NCBI GenBank assembly: GCA_936432065.2
Contig: OW386293.2
Span: forward strand, 22,146,234-22,210,233
Length of the DNA: 64,000 nucleotides
Source: Rutpela maculata
Lineage: Eukaryota > Arthropoda > Insecta > Coleoptera > Cerambycidae
Reading direction: 5' to 3'
Shown here: piece by piece, positions 23,007 to 33,690 of the stretch
How the letters are laid out: each line of letters starts with the position of its first letter
How positions within the stretch are numbered: the first letter of the stretch is position 1
Made by a program: the position numbers and the translations under genes
Notes under the pieces: generated by a model
Database searches by the model: none
Told to the model about the DNA's origin: nothing
What the model saw: the letters and a program-made list of their open reading frames with translations, nothing else

Positions 23007-23290
23007 TGTGGCATGTTTCCACCCCTAGGAAACCACCCTTGCAAATTCCGTGGGTTCCAAAAATTATAAAGAGATTAACCACTAACCCACTTTATTAAAT
23101 AATTTTACTGGATACTTCACAATACTATTATTAACTTAAATGAACTTTACTGACTAAAAATAACAATGTTTATCACTTTGTTTTCACTTTGGAATCTTAA
23201 CATCACTTGTCAATCAAAACTTCTCTCTCCCGCCGAGACCATGGCCTTATATACCCCTAGCGATTGCTTCCTGAATTATTCTAGAAACGG
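23007..23290 (-). repeat. Gypsy-1 partial LTR
   Basis: The first 284 bp (plus-strand sense) of the 373-bp LTR. It switches at a short CGGCG homology into the coiled-coil coding region of the same family, as expected from a recombination or template-switch junction. Confidence 0.8.
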
Positions 23291-24074
23291 CGGAAATTAT
23301 AGCGTCCTGTTGTATTTATTTGTTCATTCAGAATTTTCCATAATTCTTCCTGGCATCTTTCTTGTTCTTCTTTCTCTTCTTGCTGTCGTATTTTCAGGTC
23401 CTTCATCATTTCTCTCAGTTCGGCTTTTTCTTCTTGGTGTCTTATTTCCAGGCCTTCCATGATTTTCTACAATTCATCTCTCTCTTCTTGACGTCTTCTT
23501 TCTTGCTCTTCTTTTTCCTCTTGACGTCTTTTCGCCTGCTCTTCTTTGTCTTCACGTTGCTGCGCCATTATCCTCGTAAACTCTGCAAACAAGTCCTGTA
23601 TTTGTTTCTCTGCTGCCATTCTTCTTGTTTCTATGGGCATAAGATTATGTGAAAATAAATTTAACTGTCACGACAATATCGGTAACTTACCAGAAAAATC
23701 TCGAAACAGCACGAAAAAGTCTTATCCAGAGTCTTTTATCACTATCCAGTTCAGAGAATTTAACAATCTCCACTAATGTCCAAATAGAAAAGTTCTAGTA
23801 ATTTTCACGCACTAACACAAATGAGTCTTTTTTCAGTGTCTCTATCACTTCTCAGTTTAAAGGATTTAATTATCACACTAATGTCCTAATAAAATGTTCT
23901 ACAATATCTCAAAAACGCACTTAAACACTATTTTCCTGTTCAAAAATAACCCTCGAACAATGTCCAGTAAATTAGTCCTCTGTGTTAGCACTAACCCTCG
24001 AGAATACTTCTCGAACACTTCAGCACAACTTCAGAGCTCCTCTTGTCATAAAATTCCGCTTTCTGACACCAATT

Positions 24075-24447
24075 TGTGGCGTGTTTCCACCCCTAGGAAA
24101 CCACCCTTGCAAATTCCGTGGGTTCCAAAAATTATAACAAGAGATAACCACTAACACACTTTATTAAATAATTTTACTGGATACTTCACAATACTATTAT
24201 TAACTTAAATGAACTTTACTGACTAAAAATAACAATGTTTATCACTTTGTTTTCACTTTGGAGTCTTAACCTCACTTGTCAATCAAAACTTGTCTCTCCC
24301 GCCGAGAACACGGCCTTATATACCCCTAGCGATTGCTTCCTGAATTATTCTAGAAACGGCGCGGCGTTATCTAGAAGTCTCTTTTCTCTAATGTTCCAGA
24401 ACGTTTCTACTGTTTCTATTGTCTCACAGATGGCATAACGTATAACA
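24075..24447 (-). repeat. Gypsy-1 LTR (middle)
   Basis: 373 bp from TGTGGCG to TATAACA. It differs from 27528-27900 at only a few bases (for example 'tctattgtctc' against 'tctactgtctc'). It is followed by 'tgtattttgtaca tgtatttagtac', a short tandem copy, then directly by integrase C-terminal coding; the expected polypurine tract is missing. Confidence 0.85.
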
Positions 24448-27090
24448 TGTATTTTGTACATGTATTTAGTACTTCGCCAGCCTATCCAAGTGTACGATCT
24501 TCATCTTGAACTTTTTGCTTCGTTGAATCCGATAGACGACATCATTAATTCGGGTAATATCCGTATACGGTCCATCCCAAGGAGGTTGAAGTTTCGGGGG
24601 TCTCCATTCCTTCCGCTGTGGGTTGTACAGCCAAACCAGATCCCCCACCTTGAATCCCCCTGTACTGGCATTCTGATCATAACGAGCCTTCAATCGGTTA
24701 CTAGCTTTGGTCATCTGCTTTCGGTCATTCTTCGGCTGTTCTCGACTTTCATTTCTGTAGTTGCTCATGGAAAATGGTTCCCGACTGGCAGCACAATTTT
24801 TACACTTGCGACACCAGGCCTCCACATCCTGGCGACTATTAATCCAATAGAATCATTCCCGTGCTCTACTCAATGTCTTGTTTATGCAGAAGTGTCTGCT
24901 GGACGTTTCATTATGCGCTTCCTGGAGTACTTCTGGTATGCGACACCTGGGAATCACTAGACGCATGGCAACCTGCTTCCCATCTGGGCTTTCCCATGCT
25001 CTCCTCAAAAGCCCATCTACGACCGTAAGTTAATCCCATTGTGACCATAAAGCCTTCAGCCCCACTTCTTTGTTGGAAAAATCCTTCCATACTGGACGCG
25101 TTCCCCCTTCTTTTGCTTTCAACATGGGTCCGATTTCTACATCGTGCAATTGCTCTTGCCTCAGAGTTTTCTTTGTCCAACTGTCTGGAAGATCGACCTT
25201 GACAGTGTTGACTTCAACCATGTTCGGCAATTTTCCCACCTGAGGGTAGTGCTTGCAATCTCCCTTGTCTGGTTTTCTGGATAATGCAGGAGTTTTGACT
25301 GCCTGGGTTGTCAACAGCCTGGTTTTCTCGCATTGGTCGTTCACTTTTGACAGAATAAATTGTTTGTTCCCAATCCTTAAGACTCGCTTTCCTACGTCAA
25401 CAATAAATCCATACTGTTTCATGATGTCCAGTCCCAATCCATGATGTCAGCCACGATGACCCTGTGGTCAAACCTTAATTGTCCAATCTGCAAACCCAGG
25501 TCTACTTCTCCATGACCCGTCTCCCGTAGCTGTCCGGACGATCACTTCATTTTGCCTCTTGGTAATCTTTATGCCCAATATAAGTCCTGGCCGTACTATT
25601 GATGATGTAGTACCTGTGTCGATGGTAAACAAATATTTTCTTCCATTCAGATAGCCTTGTAACAGCAGACTATTCGAAATTTCTCGAAGCTGGGAAATCT
25701 TTATTTCTCGGGGGTACTGCATTCCCTAGCCAGCACAACCCCCCTGGTATAGTTTTCCTGCTTCTCTTCAACATTCATAGCATTTACTCGACTCTCCGAG
25801 TTCTGCTGTCCACAGTCTCGTTTCATATGTCCTACCTTGCCGCAGTTGTAACATTTAATACCTTCACTCGGTTTTCCTTTATTTTGTCGTTTTTCCTGCT
25901 TTCCGAGGCCATCCAATTTGTTGAATAATTTGGTGAACATTTTCTGCATCTCGGTCAACATAGGGTTCTGGTTCATTTCTGGTTGTGCTTCTTCAAGAGT
26001 CGCAGCTCGCACTCTCGACCTTGGAGTATCCCTGTAAGCGGCTTCTACTTCAAGTGCACGCACCAAAGCTTCGCTACTACTTTGGTGTCTCGTCAGCCTC
26101 AGAACTCGCCTGACCTCTTCGTCCCTTATGCCATCTAAAAAGGCCCCCACGGCTAATTGTTCCTGAAATTCTCTAGGTGCACTCGGATACACCAGGTGTG
26201 CCAGTCTCTCTATTGCAGCTTCGAATTCTTGTAAACTTTCCCCAGCCTTTTGTGTCCATGATTTTAGCTGGGCCTGGTATACTTGGGCGAGATGTTGGTT
26301 GCCATATCTCAAGTCTAATGCAGCTTCCAATACTTTGAAGTCCCTTTGTTTCTAAACTGGGATGGTCTGGAGTAACTCTGAAGCTTGGCCCCTTAGCGCT
26401 AGAACTAATGCCATGGCCTTTTCCTCATTATCCCAGTTATTTGCAGATGCCGCTGCCTCGAATTGTCTTTTGTACGTTGTCCATGAGCTTTGGCCATCAA
26501 ACGAGGGAGGTTTTAGTCGAGGACCTGATGATGCTGCCAGCTGTCCTCCTTTCTCTCTCAGCTATCTTTTAAGGTGCTCTACTTCTACTTCGACCTCACT
26601 CATTTTTCCTCTGATGTCATCTACTTCCCCTTTTACTTGACTGACTTCAGTCTTGACTTCACCTACTTTATCTTCGACCTTATCTACTTTGTCTTCTACC
26701 TTATTTATCTCTTCTTTGACTTCACCCTTTAGTTCTTCATTGGCGGAAATTATAGCGTCCTGTTGTATTTATTTGTTCATTCAGAATTTTCCATAATTCT
26801 TCCTGGCATCTTTCTTGTTCTTCTTTCTCTTCTTGCTGTCGTATTTTCAGGTCCTTCATCATTTCTCTCAGTTCGGCTTTTTCTTCTTGGTGTCTTATTT
26901 CCAGGCCTTCCATGATTTTCTACAATTCATCTCTCTCTTCTTGACGTCTTCTTTCTTGCTCTTCTTTTTCCTCTTGACGTCTTTTCGCCTGCTCTTCTTT
27001 GTCTTCACGTTGCTGCGCCATTATCCTCGTAAACTCTGCAAACAAGTCCTGTATTTGTTTCTCTGCTGCCATTCTTCTTGTTTCTATGGG
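24448..27090 (-). pseudogene. Gypsy-1 Gag / protease / integrase-ends remnant
   Basis: Read on the minus strand from 27090 downward: a charged coiled coil (broken), a stop codon at about 26564 (AAAAGA-TAG), then Gag with GPRLKPPSFDGQSSWTTYKRQFEAA, WTQKAGESLQEFEAAIERLAH and one CCHC knuckle CYNCGKVGHMKRDC. The aspartic protease has FTIDTGTTSSIVRP and GLDIMKQYGF. Next comes a direct jump to the integrase spacer (LRQEQLHDVEIGPML), part of the zinc site (AWCRKCKNCAA), and, after loss of the DDE core, the C-terminal GPY/F-type module (GFKVGDLVWLYNPQRKEW, PPWDGPYTDITRI). Reverse transcriptase and RNase H are absent. Frameshifts near 25450, 25720 and 26350 add decay. Confidence 0.85.
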
Positions 27091-27527
27091 CATAAGATTA
27101 TGTGAAAATAAATTTAACTGTCACGACAATATCGGTAACTTTCCAGAAAAATCTCGAAACAGCACGAAAAAGTCTTATCCAGAGTCTTTTGTCACTATCC
27201 AGTTCAGAGAATTTAACAATCTCCACTAATGTCCAAATAGAAAAGTTCTAGTAATTTTCACGCACTAACACAAATGAGTCTTTTTTCAGTGTCTCTATCA
27301 CTTCTCAGTTTAAAGGATTTAATTATCACACTAATGTCCTAATAAAATGTTCTACAATATCTCAAAAACGCACTTAAACACTATTTTCCTGTTCAAAAAT
27401 AACCCTCGAACAATGTCCAGTAAATTAGTCCTCTGTGTTAGCACTAACCCTCGAGAATACTTCTCGAACACTTCAGCACAACTTCAGAGCTCCTCTTGTC
27501 ATAAAATTCCGCTTTCTGACACCAATT

Positions 27528-27900
27528 TGTGGCGTGTTTCCACCCCTAGGAAACCACCCTTGCAAATTCCGTGGGTTCCAAAAATTATAACAAGAGATAA
27601 CCACTAACACACTTTATTAAATAATTTTACTGGATACTTCACAATACTATTATTAACTTAAATGAACTTTACTGACTAAAAATAACAATGTTTATCACTT
27701 TGTTTTCACTTTGGAGTCTTAACCTCACTTGTCAATCAAAACTTGTCTCTCCCGCCGAGAACACGGCCTTATATACCCCTAGCGATTGCTTCCTGAATTA
27801 TTCTAGAAACGGCGCGGCGTTATCTAGAAGTCTCTTTTCTCTAATGTTCCAGAACGTTTCTACTGTTTCTACTGTCTCACAGATGGCATAATGTATAACA
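27528..27900 (-). repeat. Gypsy-1 LTR (right, 5' LTR of the minus-strand element)
   Basis: 373 bp. On the minus strand it is followed after three bases by TGGTGTCAGAAAGCGG, the putative primer-binding site. The flank to the right (from 27901) is unrelated sequence; no certain target duplication. Confidence 0.85.
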
Positions 27901-28304
27901 TGTATTTAGTGCTACCTATCCCCAAGGGGTGGATATTTGTAACAAGACGAATCGACTTAGATATGGTTTTCACCATACAATTTGGTATTTCTACATCATG
28001 GTTTAAAGATTTGAATCTTTGATTTCAACCATATTTTTTTAACTTTAAAGTCATAAGTACGGTGTGGATTTCGGTTTCCATCCCTGATAATGATGGGCAA
28101 TCTAAAACCACAAACTGCTTTTTACCCACATGTGCCTTGAAACACCCTCTATATACCTCTTCTTCATTTAAATTGATTAAAGAAACACCCGATAGTGAGA
28201 AAATAGTTAAGTCTGTGCAGATATTTCCCAACCGTATACTCAAACGATCAACCTATTAACCAAATATTAACATGCAATTATTTAGTTATCATACTTGCCC
28301 ATTA
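27901..28304. other. Intronic flank between Gypsy-1 and a TIR element
   Basis: The minus strand has an open stretch at 28025-28243 (listed separately). The remainder is AT-rich with nothing recognised. Confidence 0.3.
28025..28206 (-). other. Possible coding exon, unrecognised
   Basis: On the minus strand, after a 'ctgcacag' acceptor-like site near 28213, about 60 codons stay open to a TGA at 28025: NLNEEEVYRGCFKAHVGKKQ, FVVLDCPSLSG, IHTVLMTLKLKKYG. The composition (mixed charged and hydrophobic, VVLDCPS core) looks protein-like rather than random AT-rich DNA. It could be a terminal exon of a retrogene or gene fragment. I do not recognise the family and it may be chance. Confidence 0.25.
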
Positions 28305-28844
28305 GGGTGATCCTCATTTTGCAACATTGCATTTTTTTCAGTCTCACCCCCGAAAGTCGTTCCGATTATTTAAAAAATGAACTTTACAAAACTTCAACTC
28401 GATGGGATAACGCTACCCATGCTCCAGGGCTATTAAAAGTCATTAAAATACACAATTTTCACCTATTTTCAAAAGAATCTCGTTACTGGTTGATCACATC
28501 GAAATTTTCTATATCTTTAATCGAATGAAAATTTCATTTTCTAAAACTTCATTTATGTTTATTTTTCTCATACAATTAATACTTTTTGAAATAATGGAGT
28601 TTTAATTGGCATAAACAAATACTAGAACATTGATATTCTCGCTATTGACGTCTTAGCAGATGTTTTAGATCCCATGAATTATTCGAATTGGCTTCTCAGG
28701 CTTACAACCGAAATTTGTATGGGCCTCTCAAATTTTCATAGTGTAATTTTGGCTTTAAATATTAATTGCTCATTTTCTACGTCGTTTCCAAAGGACCTCA
28801 AATTTGTATTGCTTGAAATAAAAAAAATCTGTTTTCAGTTATCT

Positions 28845-29157
28845 ACATCAAATCTAACACGCACAAACACGCACACCATAAACGCACGCCACATATAACT
28901 AGAAAACCCGCAAATCCAAAATCAAGGCTGTCCGCAGACATACATCCAAACCCACCGGCATTGTCAGTGCCACACAACCTTTCCAAAGCTTTTTCCATCA
29001 GCTCCTTGCTGATATCAGCACAACGTTTAGCAGTTCGCTTTTTGCTAGGTAGTTTTCCTGAAATATCAACTGTTTTATATTGTCCACTCTTCGGTTGATG
29101 TGACCAAAAAATTAAAGTAAAAGTTCTTTTCTTAGCTGTACTTTCGAATGTTTTTTA
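28845..29157 (-). other. Unrecognised protein-like open stretch inside the TIR element
   Basis: On the minus strand about 100 codons are open between TAA near 29157 and TAG near 28845. Key runs are TAKKRTFTLIFWSHQPKS, YKTVDISGKLPSKKRTAK, CADISKELMEKALERLCG and GFGCMSADSLDFGFAG. There is no clear start codon and no canonical transposase motif. It could be an exon captured by the TIR element, or a small accessory protein of the element. Composition suggests real coding ancestry; function unknown. Confidence 0.35.
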
Positions 29158-29599
29158 TAGACATCTCTATCTCGAATATAAGGTTCTACCTCTGGACAAT
29201 GTTGTTTATTATACGTTATTACCCAGACTTTTTGCCAAAATATTAATATTTCACAAATAATATGCAAAACACTTTTACAAATTGTCATTTTAACTTCTCT
29301 GAAATTGAAATAAACTCATTTAAAACATATTTGCTAAATGGCAATTATTTACTGCCGATAATTTGATTAGTAAAATCTCTAAAAAGAAAGTTTTTAGCAG
29401 CGTCGTGAAGACTCGTGACTGGTGAATTCAGTAATATGTGAGCATAATTGCAAACAATTGAAGCCGATCGGAGGTCCGCTGTATCTTCCTACTGATGAGA
29501 ATTTTCCATCCTATGATATTTTTGGCCACGCCAACCGAAAAGGAACACATAAATCGGTTAATGGTTCATGGAAAATCAGATGGTAAATGGTGAAAGAAA

Positions 29600-29885
29600 G
29601 TTAACCGACTCAGTGGTTCAGTGCTTAGGTGGTAGCATTGAGACGGGTTTCCTGGTTCGAGGTTCCTGGCCAGAGTATGGATGTTGAGTGAAACAACATG
29701 GTTAGTCGCTGTTATCTCTACTGAGTTCAAGCCTCAGCTGTAGCAGATGGCAATATCGCAGGGAATCGTTGTTGTTAAAAAACGACCAATGAAAAAGAGT
29801 TTGTTGAGGTCGTACGCCTAACAGATGACCGCGACAGATACCGTGTTGCTATAAGACATCCCTTACAATAAAGGAAAACTAACTC
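29600..29885 (+). repeat. tRNA-derived SINE-like sequence
   Basis: An A-box-like 'tggttcagtgcttaggtgg' is followed about 40 bp later by a B-box-like 'ctggttcgaggttcctgg', the spacing of a tRNA-type Pol III promoter. A tRNA-unrelated body of about 200 bp follows ('atcgttgttgttaaaaaacg', 'tacaataaaggaaaact'). No clean cloverleaf or anticodon arm is seen, so a SINE head is more likely than a tRNA gene. Confidence 0.45.
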
Positions 29886-30559
29886 GATTAATTCATGGGA
29901 CACAAAACGTGTATCCTGGCATTTCAATGAGAACATGAATGTTCTGGTGCCTGTTTATGCCAACCAAAGCTTTATTATACCTATTCAAATATTAAATGTA
30001 TGAGAAAAATGCAAAGAAATGACGTTTTATAAAAATAAATTTTCTTCCAATTATGTATATATAACATTTCGATATAATCAACAGTTCACGAGATACTATT
30101 GAAAATAGATGAAAATTGCATCTGATGGCGAATTTTAATTGCCTTGGGGGCACGGGTTAGCATTAAAATCGAGTAAAAATTTTGTATACTTCATTTTTTA
30201 AATAATTGGAACCACTTTAGGGGGTGAGGCCGAAAAAATTGTAAGAAAAAAATATCGTCAAGTATAGCCAAAGACCACCTTATTCCCCATCTTTATTAAT
30301 TACCACAATGTCTTCGAAAAATTACAAAACCATGAAGTTTATTAATGATGCAATATCATTATTATCAGTTCAGGTTGATCTTAATAATATAAATGAGTGG
30401 TACAAGAGTTATCTGTACCTGAATATTGATAGATAGATAGATAGATTAGATAGATTTTTATTCCGTTTCAATTCATAAATATAATGTATAAAACAGGTCA
30501 CACGTTAAAAGAAAACAAATACAAAGTAAAATTTGACAGAGATTAAAAATATATTAGGA

Positions 30560-33500
30560 TTAACTGGCCGAGTTAAAAGCAAAATATTCTTGTACCGAGT
30601 AAGGTTCAATGCTGCATATATGTTGGAAGGCTTGTTTAGTGAAACATTTAAGGTTAACATTATCTTTCATATCCTTGGGAAGTGCATTGAAAAATTTCAG
30701 TGCTGCATAAAATGGTCCTTTTTCGGTTAGTGTCAGTCGGTGCACTGGATAGGCATAATTGCCCTTGTGCCTGGTACCATATGTGTGATTTGTGTTTACA
30801 TTTCGGAACTCAAAATTGTTCCTGTGCAGATATGTTAAACAAGAGTAAATATATAAACCGGGTATTGTTAATAGTCTATTTTTATTGAAACAACCTCTGC
30901 AAGACTCATTGTATTTCATTTTAAAAATCACTCTGATTGCCCTTTTTTGTATTTTGAAAATTTTGGGAAGCTCTGTTGAGCCTCCCCAAATCTCGATGCC
31001 GTATTTGGCTATGGAAAGAACATTTGCATGGTACACAGTTAAGAGAGTAGATACATTGAAAGAACGTGATAAAACTCTGAGAGCGAAACATGATTTATTT
31101 AATTTACTAATTAAGTCATCAGTATGCGTGAGCCATTTGATGTTATTGTCTAAGGTTACACCCAGTAATTTTGTTGAAGTTAATGTTGCTACCGGCACTG
31201 CATCGGTTAGATGTTCCGCTACTTGGACATTTGATCTGTCGGTTTTAAAAACTACGCAACTGGTTTTGGCTTCATTTAAAACAAGATTGTTGCGGTTGAA
31301 CCAGTGTTTTATACTGCTCCAGGTCCGCTCTAGCATGACCGTAATTTCTTCGAGATTTTTGCCCATTATCAATAAATTGGTATCGTCAGCATAACTGACA
31401 ATTTTTACTTTTGAATATTCCTCAAGTGCATGGGGTAGATCATTTATAAAAATTATGAAAAGTAGCGGCCCAAGTACACTACCCTGGGGCACACCGTAGT
31501 TGAATTCAAGAAGTTTGGATTCATATTTCTCCCCATTTCTCGTGATGCGGGTTTTTTGTTTCCTATTCATCAAGTAGGATTCAAACCATTGCAAGCTAAC
31601 ACCTCTGATTCCAATTTTTTCTAATTTGGTTAAAAGCTTATTGTGATTTAGGCTATCGAATGCCTTGGAAAGGTCAAGGAAAAGTCCACAAACAATTTCC
31701 CGCCTTTCCAGCGCACTTGACACCGCTTCAACAAAATTGAATAGGGCTGATGTAGTTGATCGATTTTTCCTGAAGCCATGTTGAAAGTTGTTGAAAAAAT
31801 TACATCTATTGAGAAATAGCAGTAGTCTGCCATGCATGAGTGTTTCCAGGATTTTTGAAAAAACCGACAACAAGCTCACAGGGCGGTAGTTGCTTAAATT
31901 GTTTACATCTCCTTTCTTATACAGAGGTAGTACAATTGTGGTTTTCAATATATCAGGAAAAATTCCTTGCGACAAGGAGGCATTAAAAATGTTTACTAGC
32001 GGTGCCGCTAAGGTTTGTATGCATTTCTTTAATAAATTTGTTGATATACCATCGAAACCGCTAGAGTTCTTCGATTTGAAATTTTTAACAATACTACATA
32101 TTTCTTTTTCTGAGGTAGGGTACACAAACATGGATTCTGTGCTGGTCATAATTAACTTGTCATAGTCAGTTGCAGTATCATCTTTCTCTAAATTTTTTAA
32201 CAGGTTAGGAATAGCTTCAGTGAAGTGCGAATTGAAATTGTCCACCAAAGTATGTGGATTACCCTCTGGTAGTCTCATTGGGTTATTTTTACCTAGGGTC
32301 GAATTGATTAAGTTCCACGTACATTTGGTTTTATTATTGGAGTTGTTTATCATTTTCTCATAATATTCACCTTTGGCTTTCTTTAATCTATCACAATAAA
32401 GTCTTTTGACATAACTGTAAGCTGGCCTATACTCGGCCTTATTACTACTTATATTTTCTAAAAATCTAAGCTGATCTTTTAAAAAACGCAGCTCAGGCGA
32501 AAACCAGTCTGATTTGCGAGACTTTCGGACCTTCCGCTTAATTAATGGAAAATTACTGTTAAAGCTGTTTTTTATTACTTCCAGGAAAATGTTGGTTTTC
32601 TCATCCACAGAATCGATGCTGTACACCATAGACCAATCTGTTCTACCTAAATCCGAAACAAAATTATTTACATTATCATCATTGTACAACCTTGTATAAA
32701 TATATGTCGGTTTATTGGCACTTATTGAAAATGTGAATAGTTGCGCTCTATGATCTGATATAAGAGATTGTAAAACCTGCGTTTTATGATCATAGGTGAT
32801 ATTTGTTATTAAATAGTCAATGATTTTCTTACTCGTTGGTGTTATTCTAGTAAAGTCCTTGACCGTGACATGCATACCAAAGGATTCGAGTATACTTGAG
32901 TACAACCTTGTATAAATATATGTCGGTTTATTGGCACTTATTGAAAATGTGAATAGTTGCGCTCTATGATCTGATATAAGAGATTGTAAAACCTGCGTTT
33001 TATGATCATAGGTGATATTTGTTATTATATAGTCAATGATTTTCTTACTCGTTGGTGTTATTCTAGTAAAGTCCTTGACCGTGACATGCATACCAAAGGA
33101 TTCGAGTATACTTGAGTACAACCTTGTATAAATATATGTCGGTTTATTGGCACTTATTGAAAATGTGAATAGTTGCGCTCTATGATCTGATATAAGAGAT
33201 TGTAAAACCTGTGTTTTATGATCATAGGTGATATTTGTTATTATATAGTCAATGATTTTCTTACTCGTTGGTGTTATTCTAGTAAAGTCCTTGACCGTGA
33301 CATGCATACCAAAGGATTCGAGTATACTTGATAGGTTGCTTTTATCAGTGCTTTCACAAGAAAAATCTATGTTCCAGTCCCCTGTTAGAATGACAGCTTT
33401 GTTTTCGTTAAACAAACCTTCCAAAATATCATTTAATTTACATAAAAAAGTGTCTATGCTACCCCTTGGCGGGCGATAAATGCATAAAACTACATAGTCA

Positions 33501-33679
33501 GTGTTACTAAAATTGCTTTCTATGGCACAGCACTCAAAGTGATACTTTTCAGACATTTTCGATAAGTCATCGCGCGGCTTCCAGGTCACGCCATCTGACA
33601 CATAAATTGCTGATCCTCCATGCTCCCCATGTGATCTGCAGAAACTGAAATGTATATCACTTGATTTTTTGCTGTCCAT
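30560..33679 (-). CDS. LINE ORF2: endonuclease (C-terminal part) and reverse transcriptase
   Basis: 1039 codons without interruption. It begins inside the APE-type endonuclease (HGGSAIYVSDGV, YVVLCIYRPPRG, VILTGDWNIDF). Residues about 117-332 are three tandem copies of a 72-residue unit that holds the IIDYIIT and ISDHR catalytic motifs. The RT then has SSGFDGIS, NYRPVSLLSVFSKILE, QHGFRKNRSTTSAL, LFLDLSKAFDSLNH, VPQGSVLGPLLF and YADD (about residue 763), followed by GTRHKGN and KFFNALP at the C-terminal end. There is no ORF1 and no endonuclease N-terminus (catalytic Asn/Glu) because of truncation. Whether the first Met is used is unknown. It makes cDNA of its own RNA in intact relatives; this copy could not nick DNA normally. 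Confidence 0.9.
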   Translation of the reverse strand: MDSKKSSDIHFSFCRSHGEHGGSAIYVSDGVTWKPRDDLSKMSEKYHFECCAIESNFSNTDYVVLCIYRPPRGSIDTFLCKLNDILEGLFNENKAVILTGDWNIDFSCESTDKSNLSSILESFGMHVTVKDFTRITPTSKKIIDYIITNITYDHKTQVLQSLISDHRAQLFTFSISANKPTYIYTRLYSSILESFGMHVTVKDFTRITPTSKKIIDYIITNITYDHKTQVLQSLISDHRAQLFTFSISANKPTYIYTRLYSSILESFGMHVTVKDFTRITPTSKKIIDYLITNITYDHKTQVLQSLISDHRAQLFTFSISANKPTYIYTRLYNDDNVNNFVSDLGRTDWSMVYSIDSVDEKTNIFLEVIKNSFNSNFPLIKRKVRKSRKSDWFSPELRFLKDQLRFLENISSNKAEYRPAYSYVKRLYCDRLKKAKGEYYEKMINNSNNKTKCTWNLINSTLGKNNPMRLPEGNPHTLVDNFNSHFTEAIPNLLKNLEKDDTATDYDKLIMTSTESMFVYPTSEKEICSIVKNFKSKNSSGFDGISTNLLKKCIQTLAAPLVNIFNASLSQGIFPDILKTTIVLPLYKKGDVNNLSNYRPVSLLSVFSKILETLMHGRLLLFLNRCNFFNNFQHGFRKNRSTTSALFNFVEAVSSALERREIVCGLFLDLSKAFDSLNHNKLLTKLEKIGIRGVSLQWFESYLMNRKQKTRITRNGEKYESKLLEFNYGVPQGSVLGPLLFIIFINDLPHALEEYSKVKIVSYADDTNLLIMGKNLEEITVMLERTWSSIKHWFNRNNLVLNEAKTSCVVFKTDRSNVQVAEHLTDAVPVATLTSTKLLGVTLDNNIKWLTHTDDLISKLNKSCFALRVLSRSFNVSTLLTVYHANVLSIAKYGIEIWGGSTELPKIFKIQKRAIRVIFKMKYNESCRGCFNKNRLLTIPGLYIYSCLTYLHRNNFEFRNVNTNHTYGTRHKGNYAYPVHRLTLTEKGPFYAALKFFNALPKDMKDNVNLKCFTKQAFQHICSIEPYSVQEYFAFNSAS
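32684..33331 (-). repeat. 216-bp in-frame tandem triplication within the LINE endonuclease
   Basis: Three consecutive units at 32684-32899, 32900-33115 and 33116-33331, each 216 bp (72 codons) starting 'gtacaaccttgtataaat' on the plus strand. Only a few substitutions separate them (for example IIDYLIT in one copy against IIDYIIT). Each copy carries the endonuclease D-x-x-x-T and S-D-H motifs. Confidence 0.95.
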
Positions 33680-33690
33680 TTGTCAGTAGT

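Larger units (their letters stand above)
23007..27900 (-). mobile_element. Gypsy derivative, LTR-internal-LTR-internal-LTR arrangement
   Basis: A minus-strand Ty3/Gypsy-derived element. Three LTR copies begin TGTGGC(G/A)TG: partial 23007-23290, complete 24075-24447 and 27528-27900 (373 bp each). Region 23290-24447 (fragment of the coiled-coil coding part, 5' leader and LTR) is repeated almost perfectly at 26743-27900 (offset 3453). Inside 24448-27527, on the minus strand, are leader, coiled coil, Gag, protease and integrase ends, but no reverse transcriptase or RNase H. A primer-binding-like TGGTGTCAGAA follows each LTR on the minus strand. Confidence 0.85.
28305..30280. mobile_element. TIR element, probable TA target site (2 kb)
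   Basis: 28330-28560 returns inverted at about 30000-30240 (landmarks: 'cagtctcacccccgaaagt' near 28340 and its complement near 30220; 'attatttaaaaaatgaa' near 28366 and its complement near 30190; 'attttcacctattttcaa' near 28454 and its complement near 30100). The ends read GGGTGATCCTC on the left and AAGACCACCT on the right, each next to TA, so a mariner/Tc1-like target is possible. It contains a minus-strand open stretch (28845-29157) and a SINE-like insert. Confidence 0.6.
30428..33690 (-). mobile_element. 5'-truncated LINE with open ORF2 (minus)
   Basis: The 3' end is marked by a (GATA)n microsatellite at 30428-30456 (CTAT repeats on the element strand). The body is a single open frame 33679-30560. 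It is truncated within the endonuclease at about 33690, typical of target-primed reverse transcription. The open frame over 1 kb of codons indicates recent insertion or constraint. It sits in the intron before exon E. Confidence 0.9.

Noticed and set aside
23362..23652. Two identical 96-residue open frames (also at 26815-27105)
   Set aside because: They are antisense shadows of the Gypsy coiled-coil coding region; identity reflects the 1158-bp repeat, not a conserved gene.
29605..29690. tRNA gene
   Set aside because: A- and B-box-like motifs are present, but I cannot form a full cloverleaf with anticodon arm; better treated as a SINE head.
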